From contig CAKOQQ010000004.1 of the NCBI GenBank assembly GCA_934101425.1, forward strand, positions 70,391 through 134,390: 64,000 bases of DNA. Reading direction: 5' to 3'. The position numbers were made by a program, and so were the translations under genes. Below, one piece after another: positions 25,325 through 35,152 of the stretch (positions within the stretch are counted from its first letter, which is position 1; every line of letters begins with the position of its first letter). The notes beneath the pieces were generated by a model. That model saw only the letters and a program-made list of their open reading frames with translations, was not told where the DNA came from and did not search any database. The stretch comes from an uncultured Bacilli bacterium. GTDB taxonomy: Bacteria; Bacillota_I; Bacilli_A; RF39; UBA660.

Positions 25325-25891
25325 ATGAAGAAGATTGAATACATAATATATTTAGTAATTATATTTTTACTACTATTAAATTTTTATATAGAAGAAAATA
25401 AAGAATTAGAAAGTAATGATGTAAAAACTTATATTAAAGTTGAAATAAAGGGTAAAGTAAAAAATCCTGGTGTTTATGAACTTTTAAGTGGTTCTAGGGT
25501 TATCGATTTAATAACTAAAGCTGGTGGTGTAAACTCCGATGTAAATACTAGTAATATAAATATGTCAAGTAAACTTACTGATGAAATGGTTGTTATGATT
25601 GAAAATGATAGTAAAAGTATATTTTATATAGAAAATACGTGTGTTTGTCCAACAGTAAAAAGCATGGGATGTAATACATATTTTGATTCTATTTTTTCAT
25701 CTAAAGTATCAATTAATACAGCTACTTTAAATGAACTTATGAAAATAAAAGGAATAGGTGAAACTAGAGCTAAAGCAATAATAGAATATAGAGAAAAGAA
25801 TGGTAATTTTAATAGCATAGAAGAACTTAAAAATGTTAAAGGAATAGGTAATAGTATATATGAAAAAATTAAACCTTATATTTCTCTTTAG
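25325..25891 (+). CDS. comEA: Competence DNA receptor ComEA
   Basis: A 188-residue protein with an N-terminal membrane anchor, an SLBB domain (about 35-95, with VKNPGVYELLSGSRVIDLI) and a C-terminal double helix-hairpin-helix DNA-binding domain (NTATLNELMKIKGIGETRA and VKGIGNSIYEKIKPYI). It captures incoming DNA at the membrane. I use ATG 25325 with AGGAGGAAAC before it; a longer frame upstream runs through the terminator of the previous gene. The 3' end overlaps comEC by 32 bases. Confidence 0.92.
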   Translation: MKKIEYIIYLVIIFLLLLNFYIEENKELESNDVKTYIKVEIKGKVKNPGVYELLSGSRVIDLITKAGGVNSDVNTSNINMSSKLTDEMVVMIENDSKSIFYIENTCVCPTVKSMGCNTYFDSIFSSKVSINTATLNELMKIKGIGETRAKAIIEYREKNGNFNSIEELKNVKGIGNSIYEKIKPYISL

Positions 25892-27797
25892 TATTATATA
25901 TGTTTTTATAGTAATAAAATTTAATTTAATTACTACGAAATATAATGATATAGTAAGTGTTACTGGAGTAGTAACTAATATAAAGTATAGTAACGATAAA
26001 ACTACTATAACTATTAAAAATAAAGAGAAAATACTAATTTATACAAATAGTAATATATCTTTAAGTTTAGGTGATTATATTAATGTTACAGGAAAGTTTT
26101 ATTTGCCAGGTGAGAATACAACTAAAAATATATTTAATTATAGAAATTATCTAAAAAGCAAAAAAATATTTTGGATTACTAATAATCCTGAAATTAATAT
26201 AATTAAATATAATAAAAATATTTTTTATAAGATTAAAAATAAAATTATTCATAAAATTAATAATGAATATTTAAATTCTTTTATATTAGGTGATAATAGT
26301 TATTTAGATGATACTGTTATAACTAGTTATAGAATAAATGGTATAAGTCATTTATTTAGTATTTCTGGTATGCATATTACTTTATTATCAACATTATTAT
26401 TAAAACTTTTAAGTAAAATATTTAAAAGCAAAAAGGTAATATATATATTAGTGTCAAGTTTTTTAATTTTTTACATGTTTTTAATAGACTTTACACCATC
26501 TGTTATAAGAGCTGTACTGTTATTTATTATACTTAATTTTACTAAGAATAAAGCTTCTAGTGCACTAATTATAATATTATCTATTTTACTCATTATAAAT
26601 CCATATTATATTTATGATTTAGGATTTAAATATAGTTTTATAGTTAGTTTTTTTCTTATTAGATTTAATTATCTATTTAATAAAAACTATTTTTATAATT
26701 TAATTTTAATTTCTTTAATTGCTTTTTTAGCTAGTATACCAATTCAAATAAATAATTTTTTTAGTATTAATTTATTGACTATTATAAATAATACTATATT
26801 TGTACCATTAGTATCTATAATTATTTTTCCTTTTTCCCTACTTACTTTTCTTTTAAAACCATTAATTCCAGTACTTGATTTTCTAATGAATATATTTGAA
26901 CATTTAAGTATATTTATGTCTAAATTTAATATACAAATGATAATTCCTAAAATGCCTATTTTTTTAATTATTATATATTATATTTTGTTATATAATCTAA
27001 ATAAAATCAACTTTGTTATAATAGTATTTTTCCTTTTTATCTATTCTAATATAAAGTACTTTAATCCAAGGTGCGAAGTAACTTTTTTAGATGTTGGTCA
27101 AGGTGATTCTATATTTATTAGTCTTCCATATAATAAAGGCAATATTTTAATAGATACAGGTGGCAATTTATTTAGTGATAAAAACTATATTTCAAATAAT
27201 ATAACAATTCCTTATTTAAAAAGTATAGGAGTAAAGAAATTAGATTACCTTATTATTACTCATGGAGATGCTGATCATGCTAAAGAGGCTCTAAATATAA
27301 TAAATAATATAAAAGTAGATCGTATACTACTTAATAACTATAATAATGAATTAGAGAGTAAATTAGATGGTAAAAATATAGGCAATACTATTTTAAATAT
27401 AAATGGTTATAAATTTAGAATTTTTAATTATAGAAATACTATAGAAAATAATGATAGTTTAATTGTTTATACAATTATAAGTAATTATAAACTTCTATTT
27501 ATGGGAGACGCTACATATCTAGAGGAAAAAATGCTTTTAAAAGACTTTAATATTAGAGACATTGATATATTAAAAGTTGGACATCATGGTTCTAAAACAT
27601 CTTCATCAAAAGAATTTATTGAAAAGTTAAAACCAACGTATTCAATAATATCAGTTGGCGAAAATAATATGTATGGTCATCCAAATAAAGAGGTATTAAA
27701 AAACTTAAATGCTTCTAAAATACTTAGAACTGATCTATCTGGTACAATAAATTTTGTTTTTAATAAAAATAAATATAAAGTTATAACGTATAAATAA
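25860..27797 (+). CDS. comEC: Competence channel protein ComEC
   Basis: A 645-residue membrane protein with the ComEC order: N-terminal OB-like part, competence membrane domain with HLFSISGMHITLLSTLLL, and a C-terminal metallo-beta-lactamase domain (FLDVGQGDSIFI, THGDADHAKEA, VGHHGSKTSSS) thought to degrade the non-transported strand. It carries single-stranded DNA into the cell. It starts inside the comEA end. With pilB, pilC, pilD and pseudopilins elsewhere in the window it makes natural transformation likely. Confidence 0.92.
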   Translation: MKKLNLIFLFSIIYVFIVIKFNLITTKYNDIVSVTGVVTNIKYSNDKTTITIKNKEKILIYTNSNISLSLGDYINVTGKFYLPGENTTKNIFNYRNYLKSKKIFWITNNPEINIIKYNKNIFYKIKNKIIHKINNEYLNSFILGDNSYLDDTVITSYRINGISHLFSISGMHITLLSTLLLKLLSKIFKSKKVIYILVSSFLIFYMFLIDFTPSVIRAVLLFIILNFTKNKASSALIIILSILLIINPYYIYDLGFKYSFIVSFFLIRFNYLFNKNYFYNLILISLIAFLASIPIQINNFFSINLLTIINNTIFVPLVSIIIFPFSLLTFLLKPLIPVLDFLMNIFEHLSIFMSKFNIQMIIPKMPIFLIIIYYILLYNLNKINFVIIVFFLFIYSNIKYFNPRCEVTFLDVGQGDSIFISLPYNKGNILIDTGGNLFSDKNYISNNITIPYLKSIGVKKLDYLIITHGDADHAKEALNIINNIKVDRILLNNYNNELESKLDGKNIGNTILNINGYKFRIFNYRNTIENNDSLIVYTIISNYKLLFMGDATYLEEKMLLKDFNIRDIDILKVGHHGSKTSSSKEFIEKLKPTYSIISVGENNMYGHPNKEVLKNLNASKILRTDLSGTINFVFNKNKYKVITYK

Positions 27798-27808
27798 TAA
27801 TAATATGT

Positions 27809-27814
27809 TATAAT
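27809..27814 (+). promoter_or_regulatory. Extended -10 element before a small gene
   Basis: TGTTATAAT lies 16 bases before the start at 27830. No clear -35 box at the right distance. Confidence 0.4.
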
Positions 27815-27829
27815 GAGTATGGGTGAGTT

Positions 27830-28186
27830 ATGAAAATAAGAATAATTGAAACTAGTTGGAGTGGTAGACCAGGATATGTTCCAAAAGAAATTTTACATGA
27901 ATATGAAGCAATCTTAAATAAAGAATATGTAGTTAAAACTCGTGATGTAGAATACATAAAAGAAAACAAGATAATAAAATCTACTGAAATAGTATTATCT
28001 TTTGTTATTACTTCAATAAATGAAGATGGTGTAACAATCCATACGAACGATTCTTTTTCGTTAGACGGTGCGGGAATGTTTTTAAAAGGTGAACAAAAGG
28101 ATTTTAAGGTTTTAAAAGGAGATAGTCTTAAATTAACAACTTTAACTTTAGATTATGGTTACATTTTTATCTTTAGTTTGGAATAA
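27830..28186 (+). CDS. Hypothetical 118-residue protein
   Basis: I do not recognise this protein. It has no signal peptide or membrane segment and is predicted mostly beta by its alternating pattern. A SFSLDGAGMFLKGEQKDF segment is the most distinctive part. The gene has its own -10 element, ribosome site GGGTGAGTT and terminator, so it is a complete single-gene unit. Confidence 0.65.
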   Translation: MKIRIIETSWSGRPGYVPKEILHEYEAILNKEYVVKTRDVEYIKENKIIKSTEIVLSFVITSINEDGVTIHTNDSFSLDGAGMFLKGEQKDFKVLKGDSLKLTTLTLDYGYIFIFSLE

Positions 28187-28206
28187 AAAGAGATTACTCT
28201 TTTTTA
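28185..28206 (+). terminator. Terminator after the 118-residue protein gene
   Basis: AAAAAGAG, loop ATTA, CTCTTTTT. The stop codon overlaps the left arm. Confidence 0.75.
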
Positions 28207-28248
28207 TTTACAATTTTTTTATCTTAATGACAAAATTCGACAAATTTA

Positions 28249-28277
28249 TTGATATATTAATAATATTTTGGTATACT
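28249..28277 (+). promoter_or_regulatory. Promoter of the second repeat-protein/glycosidase pair
   Basis: TTGATA, 17 bases, TATACT, followed by ribosome site AGGAGGAATT and ATG 28304. Confidence 0.65.
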
Positions 28278-28303
28278 TTTATATGTGTATAGTAGGAGGA
28301 ATT

Positions 28304-29602
28304 ATGGCAGAAGAAAAAGAAAAGAAAACTAAAAAGAAAAAGAAAAAAATGAGTAAATTTGAACTAATTTTTGATTTAATTAGTGTTGTTTTTTTAGTTG
28401 GATTTGCTATATTTTATGGATATAGAATGATTCATTATAAAAAAATATTTACTCCAAAAAGTAGTGATGGAAAGAAAATAGTATTGCTTAATAATACTAT
28501 TAAAGCTGAAAATGATAATGGATTAGTTCAAGAAGGAAGATATTATATTTTTAAAGGTGAAAATGCCAAAAATTATATAAAATTTTCTAATATGTTATTT
28601 AGAATAACTAAAATTAATTCAGATGGAACTATGGAAATGGTTCTTGATGATACATTAAATTATTTAGCTTTTGATAAAGAAAAATACGAATTTGATACTT
28701 CAAATATAGATAATTATTTAAATGAATATTTCTATAAAAAATTAAATACTTCTTTACTTACAACTGGTACTTATTGTAAGGATAAAGTAAGTGATTTAAA
28801 TAAAATCACATGTGAAAATAAGGGGACATCTAATGTAAAATTACTTAGTGTATCAGATTATTTAAATAGTAAAAAAGATGATAAATCATATTTAAATGAT
28901 TCTAGTATAGTGTGGTTAAACGATAACAATGGTGAACAAGTTTGGTTACTTAATAAATCTAATTTATCATTATCTAGTCCAAACGAATTATATGAAGTAA
29001 AACCAGTATTAACATTAAATAATGTAGTTGGGGTTTATAGTGGATCTGGTACAAAAGATGATCCTTATATAATTGAAGAAAAAAATGAATATTTTGCTAG
29101 CTATGTAAAATTAGATAATGATATATATCGTGTTACTGACATTAATAGTAATACTCTTAAATTAACAATGAATGGTTTATATAAAGATGGAAATACTAAA
29201 ATGCAATTTTCTAGTTCTTCTAATACATTTAGTTTAGAAAATGGTCTTGGTAAGCATTTAAATAGTACATTCTTAGATGAAATATCATATAGTAGTGTAT
29301 TAGTAGAATGCGAACATAATGTTGGTATGTATAATAGATATTATGAAAATGTATTAAAAAATCCCGTAACTGCTAAAGTATCTATACCATCTATTATCGA
29401 TCCAATATTTAATAAGGAAGATAATAACTATTATTTAACAACACCATTTGAAGATAAATATGTATATATTTTTAATAAAGATTTATATGCAGTAAAACCA
29501 ACTGCTTTAAGAAATATTAAACCAGTTATTTGTATTGATAAAAAGAGTATTAAATCTGGTGATGGTTCATTAAATAATCCATATGTTGTAGAGGTGAAAT
29601 AA
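28304..29602 (+). CDS. Membrane-anchored repeat protein (paralogue of 35-1252)
   Basis: A 432-residue protein. A very basic cytoplasmic head (lysine run, about residues 3-16) precedes one membrane helix (about 22-42). Outside are two related blocks, around NYIKFSNMLFRITKINSDGT and around YVKLDNDIYRVTDINSNTLK, each followed by a Val-Lys-Pro or Ile-Lys-Pro segment and a GSGTKDDPYII-type turn. The plan matches the protein at 35-1252, although identity is limited. Start ATG 28304 is chosen for its ribosome site. It overlaps the start of the glycosidase gene by one base (TAATG). Confidence 0.75.
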   Translation: MAEEKEKKTKKKKKKMSKFELIFDLISVVFLVGFAIFYGYRMIHYKKIFTPKSSDGKKIVLLNNTIKAENDNGLVQEGRYYIFKGENAKNYIKFSNMLFRITKINSDGTMEMVLDDTLNYLAFDKEKYEFDTSNIDNYLNEYFYKKLNTSLLTTGTYCKDKVSDLNKITCENKGTSNVKLLSVSDYLNSKKDDKSYLNDSSIVWLNDNNGEQVWLLNKSNLSLSSPNELYEVKPVLTLNNVVGVYSGSGTKDDPYIIEEKNEYFASYVKLDNDIYRVTDINSNTLKLTMNGLYKDGNTKMQFSSSSNTFSLENGLGKHLNSTFLDEISYSSVLVECEHNVGMYNRYYENVLKNPVTAKVSIPSIIDPIFNKEDNNYYLTTPFEDKYVYIFNKDLYAVKPTALRNIKPVICIDKKSIKSGDGSLNNPYVVEVK

Positions 29603-30609
29603 TGAAGAAGAAAACAATAATAATAATTATACTTGATATACTTGCTCTTACAGGTTTCTTTATCTTTTATGGGCCTATTAAAAAAATAAAAGTATGGTGG
29701 ATTAATACTGCTATGAATACTATGTCTCATCAATATTTTGCTTATATATTTTATTCTGAAGACATGGTAAAAGATGTTTTAAATTCAAATTATTTTATAC
29801 CCATTACAGAAAAAATTAATTTAGATGATATTGTCATTGATACTAAACCAAAAGATTCATACCAAAATGAATATGATGAAGAAATATTAACTAGAGGTGA
29901 TAATGACGATTATAAAATCATCGAAGTAGAAATTGGCGGATATAAATCTTATATAACTGCAATATATGATCCTTCTAAAGTAAAGCTAATATCAAAAGAA
30001 GTATTAGGCACAGGCGGTAATGCTGAAACTACATTATCAATGTGTAAGAGAACTAATTCTAGAGTTTGTATTAATGCTGGGGCATTAAAACCTAATGCTC
30101 AAGACTTATCTACAGATATACCAATGGGTTATGTAATCCAAGATGGTGAAATTATATATGCTACAAATAGAAATGCAAAAGGAAATTTAATTGGTTTTAA
30201 TAAAGATAATAAACTTATGCTTGTTACTACAACAGGTAGTGAAGCTTTAGAAATGGGTATGAGAGATGCTATAGAATTTGGTCCATTCTTAATTATAAAT
30301 GGTAAAGCTATGAAATCTGTTGGTAATGGAGGATATGGAAATGCTCCAAGAAGTGTTATTGCTCAAAGAAAAGATGGGGTAGTATTATTCTTAACTACTG
30401 ATAGTAAAAGACTGTATGGTGGACCTACTTTGGATGAGGTTATTAAAACATTACAAAAATATGGAGCTTATAATGCAGCTAATTTAGATGGTGGTGCATC
30501 TACATCTTTAGTTGTTGAAGGAAAACTTCATAATACTCCAAGAAGTGGTTATGGTAAGATTTTACCACAAGGTAGAGGAGTAGTAACTGCTTTTGCTCTT
30601 ACAAAATAA
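29602..30609 (+). CDS. Phosphodiester glycosidase (NAGPA family), second copy
   Basis: A 335-residue paralogue of the protein at 1254-2237, with one N-terminal membrane anchor. Shared marks include MSHQYFAYIFYS near the start, CINAGALKP in place of INGGG, GPFLIINGK, PRSVIAQRKDGVVLF and NLDGGASTSLV. The family cleaves sugar-1-phosphodiester bonds in polysaccharide or wall polymers. The two copies have diverged enough to suggest different substrates. Followed by its own terminator. Confidence 0.85.
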   Translation: MKKKTIIIIILDILALTGFFIFYGPIKKIKVWWINTAMNTMSHQYFAYIFYSEDMVKDVLNSNYFIPITEKINLDDIVIDTKPKDSYQNEYDEEILTRGDNDDYKIIEVEIGGYKSYITAIYDPSKVKLISKEVLGTGGNAETTLSMCKRTNSRVCINAGALKPNAQDLSTDIPMGYVIQDGEIIYATNRNAKGNLIGFNKDNKLMLVTTTGSEALEMGMRDAIEFGPFLIINGKAMKSVGNGGYGNAPRSVIAQRKDGVVLFLTTDSKRLYGGPTLDEVIKTLQKYGAYNAANLDGGASTSLVVEGKLHNTPRSGYGKILPQGRGVVTAFALTK

Positions 30610-30630
30610 AAGAACTTTAAGTTCTTTTTT
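30608..30630. terminator. Bidirectional terminator
   Basis: AAAAGAACTT and AAGTTCTTTT around one T, then T residues. It lies between the converging glycosidase and membrane-protein genes. Confidence 0.8.
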
Positions 30631-31168
30631 ATTGTAATATATAATGATTTAATCCATATTTTTCTTCTAATGGATCAAAAAATAAATCGGAGGTAATGGG
30701 GGTATAAGTAAGATATCCAAATGTAATATATGATAATATAATAAATATTAAAGATATAATATTACTATATTTTATATTATTTGTATTTTGAATTTTATAA
30801 CTAATTTTTTCTACTAATAATATAGTGATAAACATTATTGTAATAGTGATTATAAAGTTTTCACCAATTTTATAATATATTGGTAAAAATATTATTAAAT
30901 ATATAGGAATAGATAATATAGCTGGTATAAAAAGTGATAATAAATAGTTATTTACTTTTATATCTTTTTTCTTTATAATAATATACTCAATGGCACCACT
31001 AAATATTATAGAAGTAAATAATAATTTCATATGTTCCCATATACTTTCATTTACTGGAAAGAAAATAGAAAATATAAAATTAGGAAATTTATCGTAGAAA
31101 AAGTGAAAAGGGAATGCTAATAGAAATATAATAATAGTCATAATAATTTTTAATTTTTTTGTATTCAT
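30629..31168 (-). CDS. DUF6512-like integral membrane protein
   Basis: A 179-residue protein with about five membrane helices. The FPVNESIWEHMKL segment after the second helix is typical of a family of small Bacillota membrane proteins (DUF6512) with unknown function. The start is placed at ATG 31168 behind GTGATTGAT; a GTG at 31177 in the same frame is possible. It is divergent from dnaG. Confidence 0.65.
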   Translation of the reverse strand: MNTKKLKIIMTIIIFLLAFPFHFFYDKFPNFIFSIFFPVNESIWEHMKLLFTSIIFSGAIEYIIIKKKDIKVNNYLLSLFIPAILSIPIYLIIFLPIYYKIGENFIITITIMFITILLVEKISYKIQNTNNIKYSNIISLIFIILSYITFGYLTYTPITSDLFFDPLEEKYGLNHYILQ

Positions 31169-31268
31169 ATCAATCACATTAAATATTATGCTTAAAAATG
31201 CAAAAAAATTGCTAAAAAAGAGGAAATTTAATTTTTTTGTCGTATATTAATAATTGGAAGGTGATAAC

Positions 31269-32978
31269 GTGGCTAGAATTGATAATGATACAATAAATAA
31301 AATAAAAGATAGCTTAGATATTGTTGATGTCATTTCTAATTATGTCTCACTAACAAGTCGTGGCAAAAATTATTTTGGTGTTTGTCCCTTTCATGATGAC
31401 ACTAATCCTAGTATGTCTGTATCAAAAGAAAAGCAAATATATACTTGCTTTTCTTGCGGAGCATCTGGCAATGTTATAAAATTTATAATGGATTATGAAA
31501 ACATTAGTTTTCCAGAAGCTCTTAAAAAATGTGCTAATATGGCTAATATTCATATTGATATAAATGATAAAGCTCCAATTTTAAATCATAAAGAATTATA
31601 TGAAATATATGATTTATCTTGTAAATTTTATCAAAATAATTTAAATTCCAAATTGGGACATTCTGCTAAAGAATATTTATATAATAGGGGAATTACTGAT
31701 GAAATAATTAAAGAATTTTCAATTGGATATTCCTTAAAAAAAAGAACTTTACTTACAGAATTTTTAACTAATAAAGGATATACTAAAAAGGATATGTTAA
31801 AAAGTGGTCTTGTATTAGAAAAAGATTCTATGTTTGATATATATAGTAATAGAATAATGTTTCCGATTAAAAATAGGAATGGACAAGTTATTGCTTTTAG
31901 TGGTAGAATTTTTGATACTGTAGATACATCTAAATATATAAATTCAAAAGAAAGTGAAATATTTAAGAAAAGTGAAGTATTATATAATTTAGATAAAGCT
32001 AAGGAACATGCAAGAAATTCAGGAAGAGTAATTATAATGGAAGGATTCTTTGATGTAATAGCTGCTTATATATCAGGAATAAAATATGCTGTTGCTACAA
32101 TGGGGACTGCTATTACAAAAGAACATGCAGCGATTATAAAGAAGACTGCCAAAGAAGTTATTTTATGTTTTGACGGAGATAGGGCAGGTCTAAAAGCTAC
32201 TTTAAGTTGTATTGATGAACTTTCTAAAGTCAATGTTGAACCTAAAATAGTTATTTTAGAAGATAATTTGGATCCTGATGAATATTTAAAAAAGTATGGA
32301 AAAGAAAAGTTAAAAGAACGCTTAGAAAATCCTATGGGACTTTTAGATTTTAAATTAAGATATAGAAAAAAAGATAAGGATTTAACTACATCATCTGATA
32401 TGGCATTATATGTTAATGAGATGATTAATGAAATAAATTCGGTAAATGATGAAATAGAGAAAGAAATTGTGCTAAAAAAACTAAGCGAGGAATCTCACTT
32501 GGATATAGATTTTTTAAGGGGTAAAATAAAAAAAGAAGAAAAAGTAGCACCTACTAATATAGTAAAAGAAGAACATGAAAATGTATGCTTGAAGGCAGAA
32601 AAACATCTTATTTATTATATGCTTCAAAATAAAGAAGTTATTGTTATGTATAATAAGAAAGTATCTTATATGCCTGATAGTGATATGCGGATGTTAGCAA
32701 GAGAAATAAGTTTATTTTATAAAGAGTATGGCCATATTGATATTTCTGAATTTATGAACTATATTATTGATAATGAAAAATTATCTAAGACTCTTGGAGA
32801 AGTATTAAAACAAAATTTAAAGGATAACTACAAAATAGAAGAAATAGAAAAATTAATTGATAGTATTGATGAATATAATAAAAAACAACATTTAGATAGT
32901 TTAAAAAATAAAGCGAATAAAACATTGGATTCAAAATATTTAGATGAAATATTAAAAATAAGAAAAGGTGAGATGTAA
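31269..32978 (+). CDS. dnaG: DNA primase DnaG
   Basis: A 569-residue primase: N-terminal zinc finger ([13 protein letters not shown], then [13 protein letters not shown]), catalytic Toprim core ([25 protein letters not shown]) and a helicase-binding C-terminal part. It makes RNA primers for replication. I choose GTG 31269, preceded by GGAAGGTGATAAC; an in-frame TTG at 31254 lies in the ribosome site. It is directly followed by rpoD with one-base overlap, the usual macromolecular-synthesis pairing. Confidence 0.95.
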   Translation: MARIDNDTINKIKDSLDIVDVISNYVSLTSRGKNYFGVCPFHDDTNPSMSVSKEKQIYTCFSCGASGNVIKFIMDYENISFPEALKKCANMANIHIDINDKAPILNHKELYEIYDLSCKFYQNNLNSKLGHSAKEYLYNRGITDEIIKEFSIGYSLKKRTLLTEFLTNKGYTKKDMLKSGLVLEKDSMFDIYSNRIMFPIKNRNGQVIAFSGRIFDTVDTSKYINSKESEIFKKSEVLYNLDKAKEHARNSGRVIIMEGFFDVIAAYISGIKYAVATMGTAITKEHAAIIKKTAKEVILCFDGDRAGLKATLSCIDELSKVNVEPKIVILEDNLDPDEYLKKYGKEKLKERLENPMGLLDFKLRYRKKDKDLTTSSDMALYVNEMINEINSVNDEIEKEIVLKKLSEESHLDIDFLRGKIKKEEKVAPTNIVKEEHENVCLKAEKHLIYYMLQNKEVIVMYNKKVSYMPDSDMRMLAREISLFYKEYGHIDISEFMNYIIDNEKLSKTLGEVLKQNLKDNYKIEEIEKLIDSIDEYNKKQHLDSLKNKANKTLDSKYLDEILKIRKGEM

Positions 32979-34063
32979 TGGTAAATGAAATTAAGACTTT
33001 CGAAGAAAGAAAAGAAGAACTAGTAAAATTAGGTAAAGAAAAAGGGTTTATTACTTATGAAGAATTAGCTAATAAATTAAAAGGTTTGGACTTAGATGGT
33101 GATTCTTTAGATGATTTATATAATGTATTTAATGAAAATAGCATAGCTGTAGTATCTGAAGAAGAAAGTGATTCTGGAGCTGGATCTGTTGAAAGTTTAT
33201 TACTTGATGATACTTCTTTAACTAAAGATTTAACTATAAATGATCCTGTTAGAATGTATTTAAAGGAAATTGGACAAATTAAATTGCTTACTATGGATGA
33301 AGAACTTGATTTAGCTGAAAGAATTCAAAATGGTGATGAACAAGCTAAAAATATATTAGCAGAAGCAAATTTGAGACTTGTTGTTAGTATAGCTAAAAGA
33401 TATGTTGGTAGAGGTATGTTATTTCTAGATTTAATTCAAGAAGGAAATATTGGACTTATGAAATCAGTAGAAAAGTTTGATGTTTCTAAAGGATATAAAT
33501 TTTCTACTTATGCAACATGGTGGATTAGACAAGCTATAACAAGAGCTATCGCAGATCAAGCAAGAACTATTCGTGTTCCAGTTCATATGGTTGAAACTAT
33601 AAATAAACTTGCTAGAATTCAAAGACAATTAACTCTTGAACTTAATAGGGAACCAACTGAAGAAGAACTAGCTAAAAAAATGAATGTTTCAGTGGAAAAG
33701 ATTCGTGAAATATATAAAATATCTCAAGAACCAGTTAGTTTAGAAACTCCTATTGGTGAAGAAGATGATTCTCATTTAGGTGATTTCATAAAAGATGAAA
33801 GAAATTTAAGCCCTGAAGAATATGCAACTAATGAAATGCTTAAAGATGAAATTGCTGAAGTTTTAGAAACTTTAACTGAAAGAGAAGAAAAAGTTATAAG
33901 ATTGAGATTCGGATTAGAAGATGGTAAAAGTAGAACTCTAGAAGAAGTTGGTCAATTATTTGGTGTTACTAGAGAAAGAATTAGACAAATTGAAGCTAAA
34001 GCTTTAAGAAAATTGAGACATCCATCTCGTTCAAGAAAATTAAAAGATTATATGGGGGAATAA
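32978..34063 (+). CDS. rpoD: Primary sigma factor SigA/RpoD
   Basis: A 361-residue primary sigma factor. Region 1.1-like acidic head, region 1.2 ([17 protein letters not shown]), region 2 ([18 protein letters not shown] and the -10 reading [20 protein letters not shown]), region 3, and region 4 with the -35-reading [17 protein letters not shown]. Its consensus fits the TTGACA/TATAAT promoters found throughout the window. Start overlaps the dnaG stop by one base. Confidence 0.97.
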   Translation: MVNEIKTFEERKEELVKLGKEKGFITYEELANKLKGLDLDGDSLDDLYNVFNENSIAVVSEEESDSGAGSVESLLLDDTSLTKDLTINDPVRMYLKEIGQIKLLTMDEELDLAERIQNGDEQAKNILAEANLRLVVSIAKRYVGRGMLFLDLIQEGNIGLMKSVEKFDVSKGYKFSTYATWWIRQAITRAIADQARTIRVPVHMVETINKLARIQRQLTLELNREPTEEELAKKMNVSVEKIREIYKISQEPVSLETPIGEEDDSHLGDFIKDERNLSPEEYATNEMLKDEIAEVLETLTEREEKVIRLRFGLEDGKSRTLEEVGQLFGVTRERIRQIEAKALRKLRHPSRSRKLKDYMGE

Positions 34064-34686
34064 TGAATATTTCTGCTAGACTCAAGACAATAGCTTCTTT
34101 AGTTAAAGATAATTCAAGTATAGTTGATGTTGGATGTGATCATGGACTTCTAGATATATATTTAACTAAGTATAAGAATGTACATTGTGTAGCTAGTGAT
34201 AATAAAGCTTCATGTTTAAATAATGCCATATCCAATATAAAAAAATATAATTTAGAAGATAGAATAAAAACTATTTTATGTGATGGAGTAGAAGGTATTG
34301 ATTTAGATACTATTGATACTGTTATAATATCTGGTATGGGAACTGATACTATCATAAACATTATCAAAAACAAAAATATAAATCATATGATTATTCAATC
34401 AAACAATAATCTTTATGAATTAAGAAAAAAAATTACTAATATGGGATATATGATTATTAATGAAGTAGTGGTATTTGAATATAAATACTATGTTATAATT
34501 GAATTTATTAAAGGAAATAAAAAATATAATGAATTAGAATTACGATATGGTCCTATATTATTAAAGAATAATAATAAAGAATATTTTACTTATTTGTATA
34601 ATAAATTAAATAATATAAAAAAGAAAAATAAAAATTTACCTTTTAAAGATAAATTTTATATATGGAAACTAAAAAAATATTGTTAA
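34063..34686 (+). CDS. trmK: tRNA (adenine22-N1)-methyltransferase TrmK
   Basis: A 207-residue SAM methyltransferase of the TrmK (YqfN) family: RLKTIASLVKDNSSIVDVGC, DHGLLDIYL, then ISGMGTDTIINII. It methylates A22 in tRNA. Position right after rpoD with one-base overlap matches the Bacillus sigA-yqfN neighbourhood. It ends at a weak hairpin shared with the convergent yqfQ-like gene. Confidence 0.93.
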   Translation: MNISARLKTIASLVKDNSSIVDVGCDHGLLDIYLTKYKNVHCVASDNKASCLNNAISNIKKYNLEDRIKTILCDGVEGIDLDTIDTVIISGMGTDTIINIIKNKNINHMIIQSNNNLYELRKKITNMGYMIINEVVVFEYKYYVIIEFIKGNKKYNELELRYGPILLKNNNKEYFTYLYNKLNNIKKKNKNLPFKDKFYIWKLKKYC

Positions 34687-34696
34687 ACAATATTTT
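34674..34696. terminator. Hairpin between trmK and the yqfQ-like gene
   Basis: AAAATATTGTT and AACAATATTTT form an AT-only stem overlapping both gene ends. The T run is short, so it may be a weak terminator. Confidence 0.45.
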
Positions 34697-35042
34697 ATAC
34701 GAAGAAGGTTGGAGAATTTTCACTAAAAGAATCACTTGTTGATTCTTTTTCTATATTTGTATCTATATTGTCATTTTTTATTACTTTATTACTTTGTTTT
34801 GTTGGTTTTTTATCAGTTTTTCTAAATTCATTCATTACTTTAAACATAGTTTTTGTATTTTTAACAAGTGGTGATATTTGTTTTACCATAGGTATTGCTT
34901 GATTCATAAAATTAATTGTTTTTTGTGTTCCATTTAATATACTACTAAAATTTATACCTCTAAAAAGTCTAGTGAAAAGACCACCTGTAGCACCAGACGC
35001 ATAGCCGGTTGGTGCCATATTATAAAATGGATAGTAATTCAT
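34695..35042 (-). CDS. YqfQ/VrrA-like protein
   Basis: A 115-residue protein with the YqfQ/VrrA-family core: a TGGLFTRLFRGINFSSILNG block and an NQAIPMVKQISPLVKNTKTM block, followed by a lysine/serine-rich tail. In Bacillus the yqfQ gene is in the same sigA-trmK neighbourhood, which supports the call. Function is unknown, with a spore link suspected in Bacillus. Ribosome site AAAGGA before the start. Confidence 0.7.
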   Translation of the reverse strand: MNYYPFYNMAPTGYASGATGGLFTRLFRGINFSSILNGTQKTINFMNQAIPMVKQISPLVKNTKTMFKVMNEFRKTDKKPTKQSNKVIKNDNIDTNIEKESTSDSFSENSPTFFV

Positions 35043-35152
35043 AAATAATCCTTTCTAGAATATTATATGAAAAAAATAAAAAATGTTTTACTTTTCATAT
35101 TTATATGCTATAATATTATATGTATAGAATAGTAAAGTGGTTGGTGATAAAA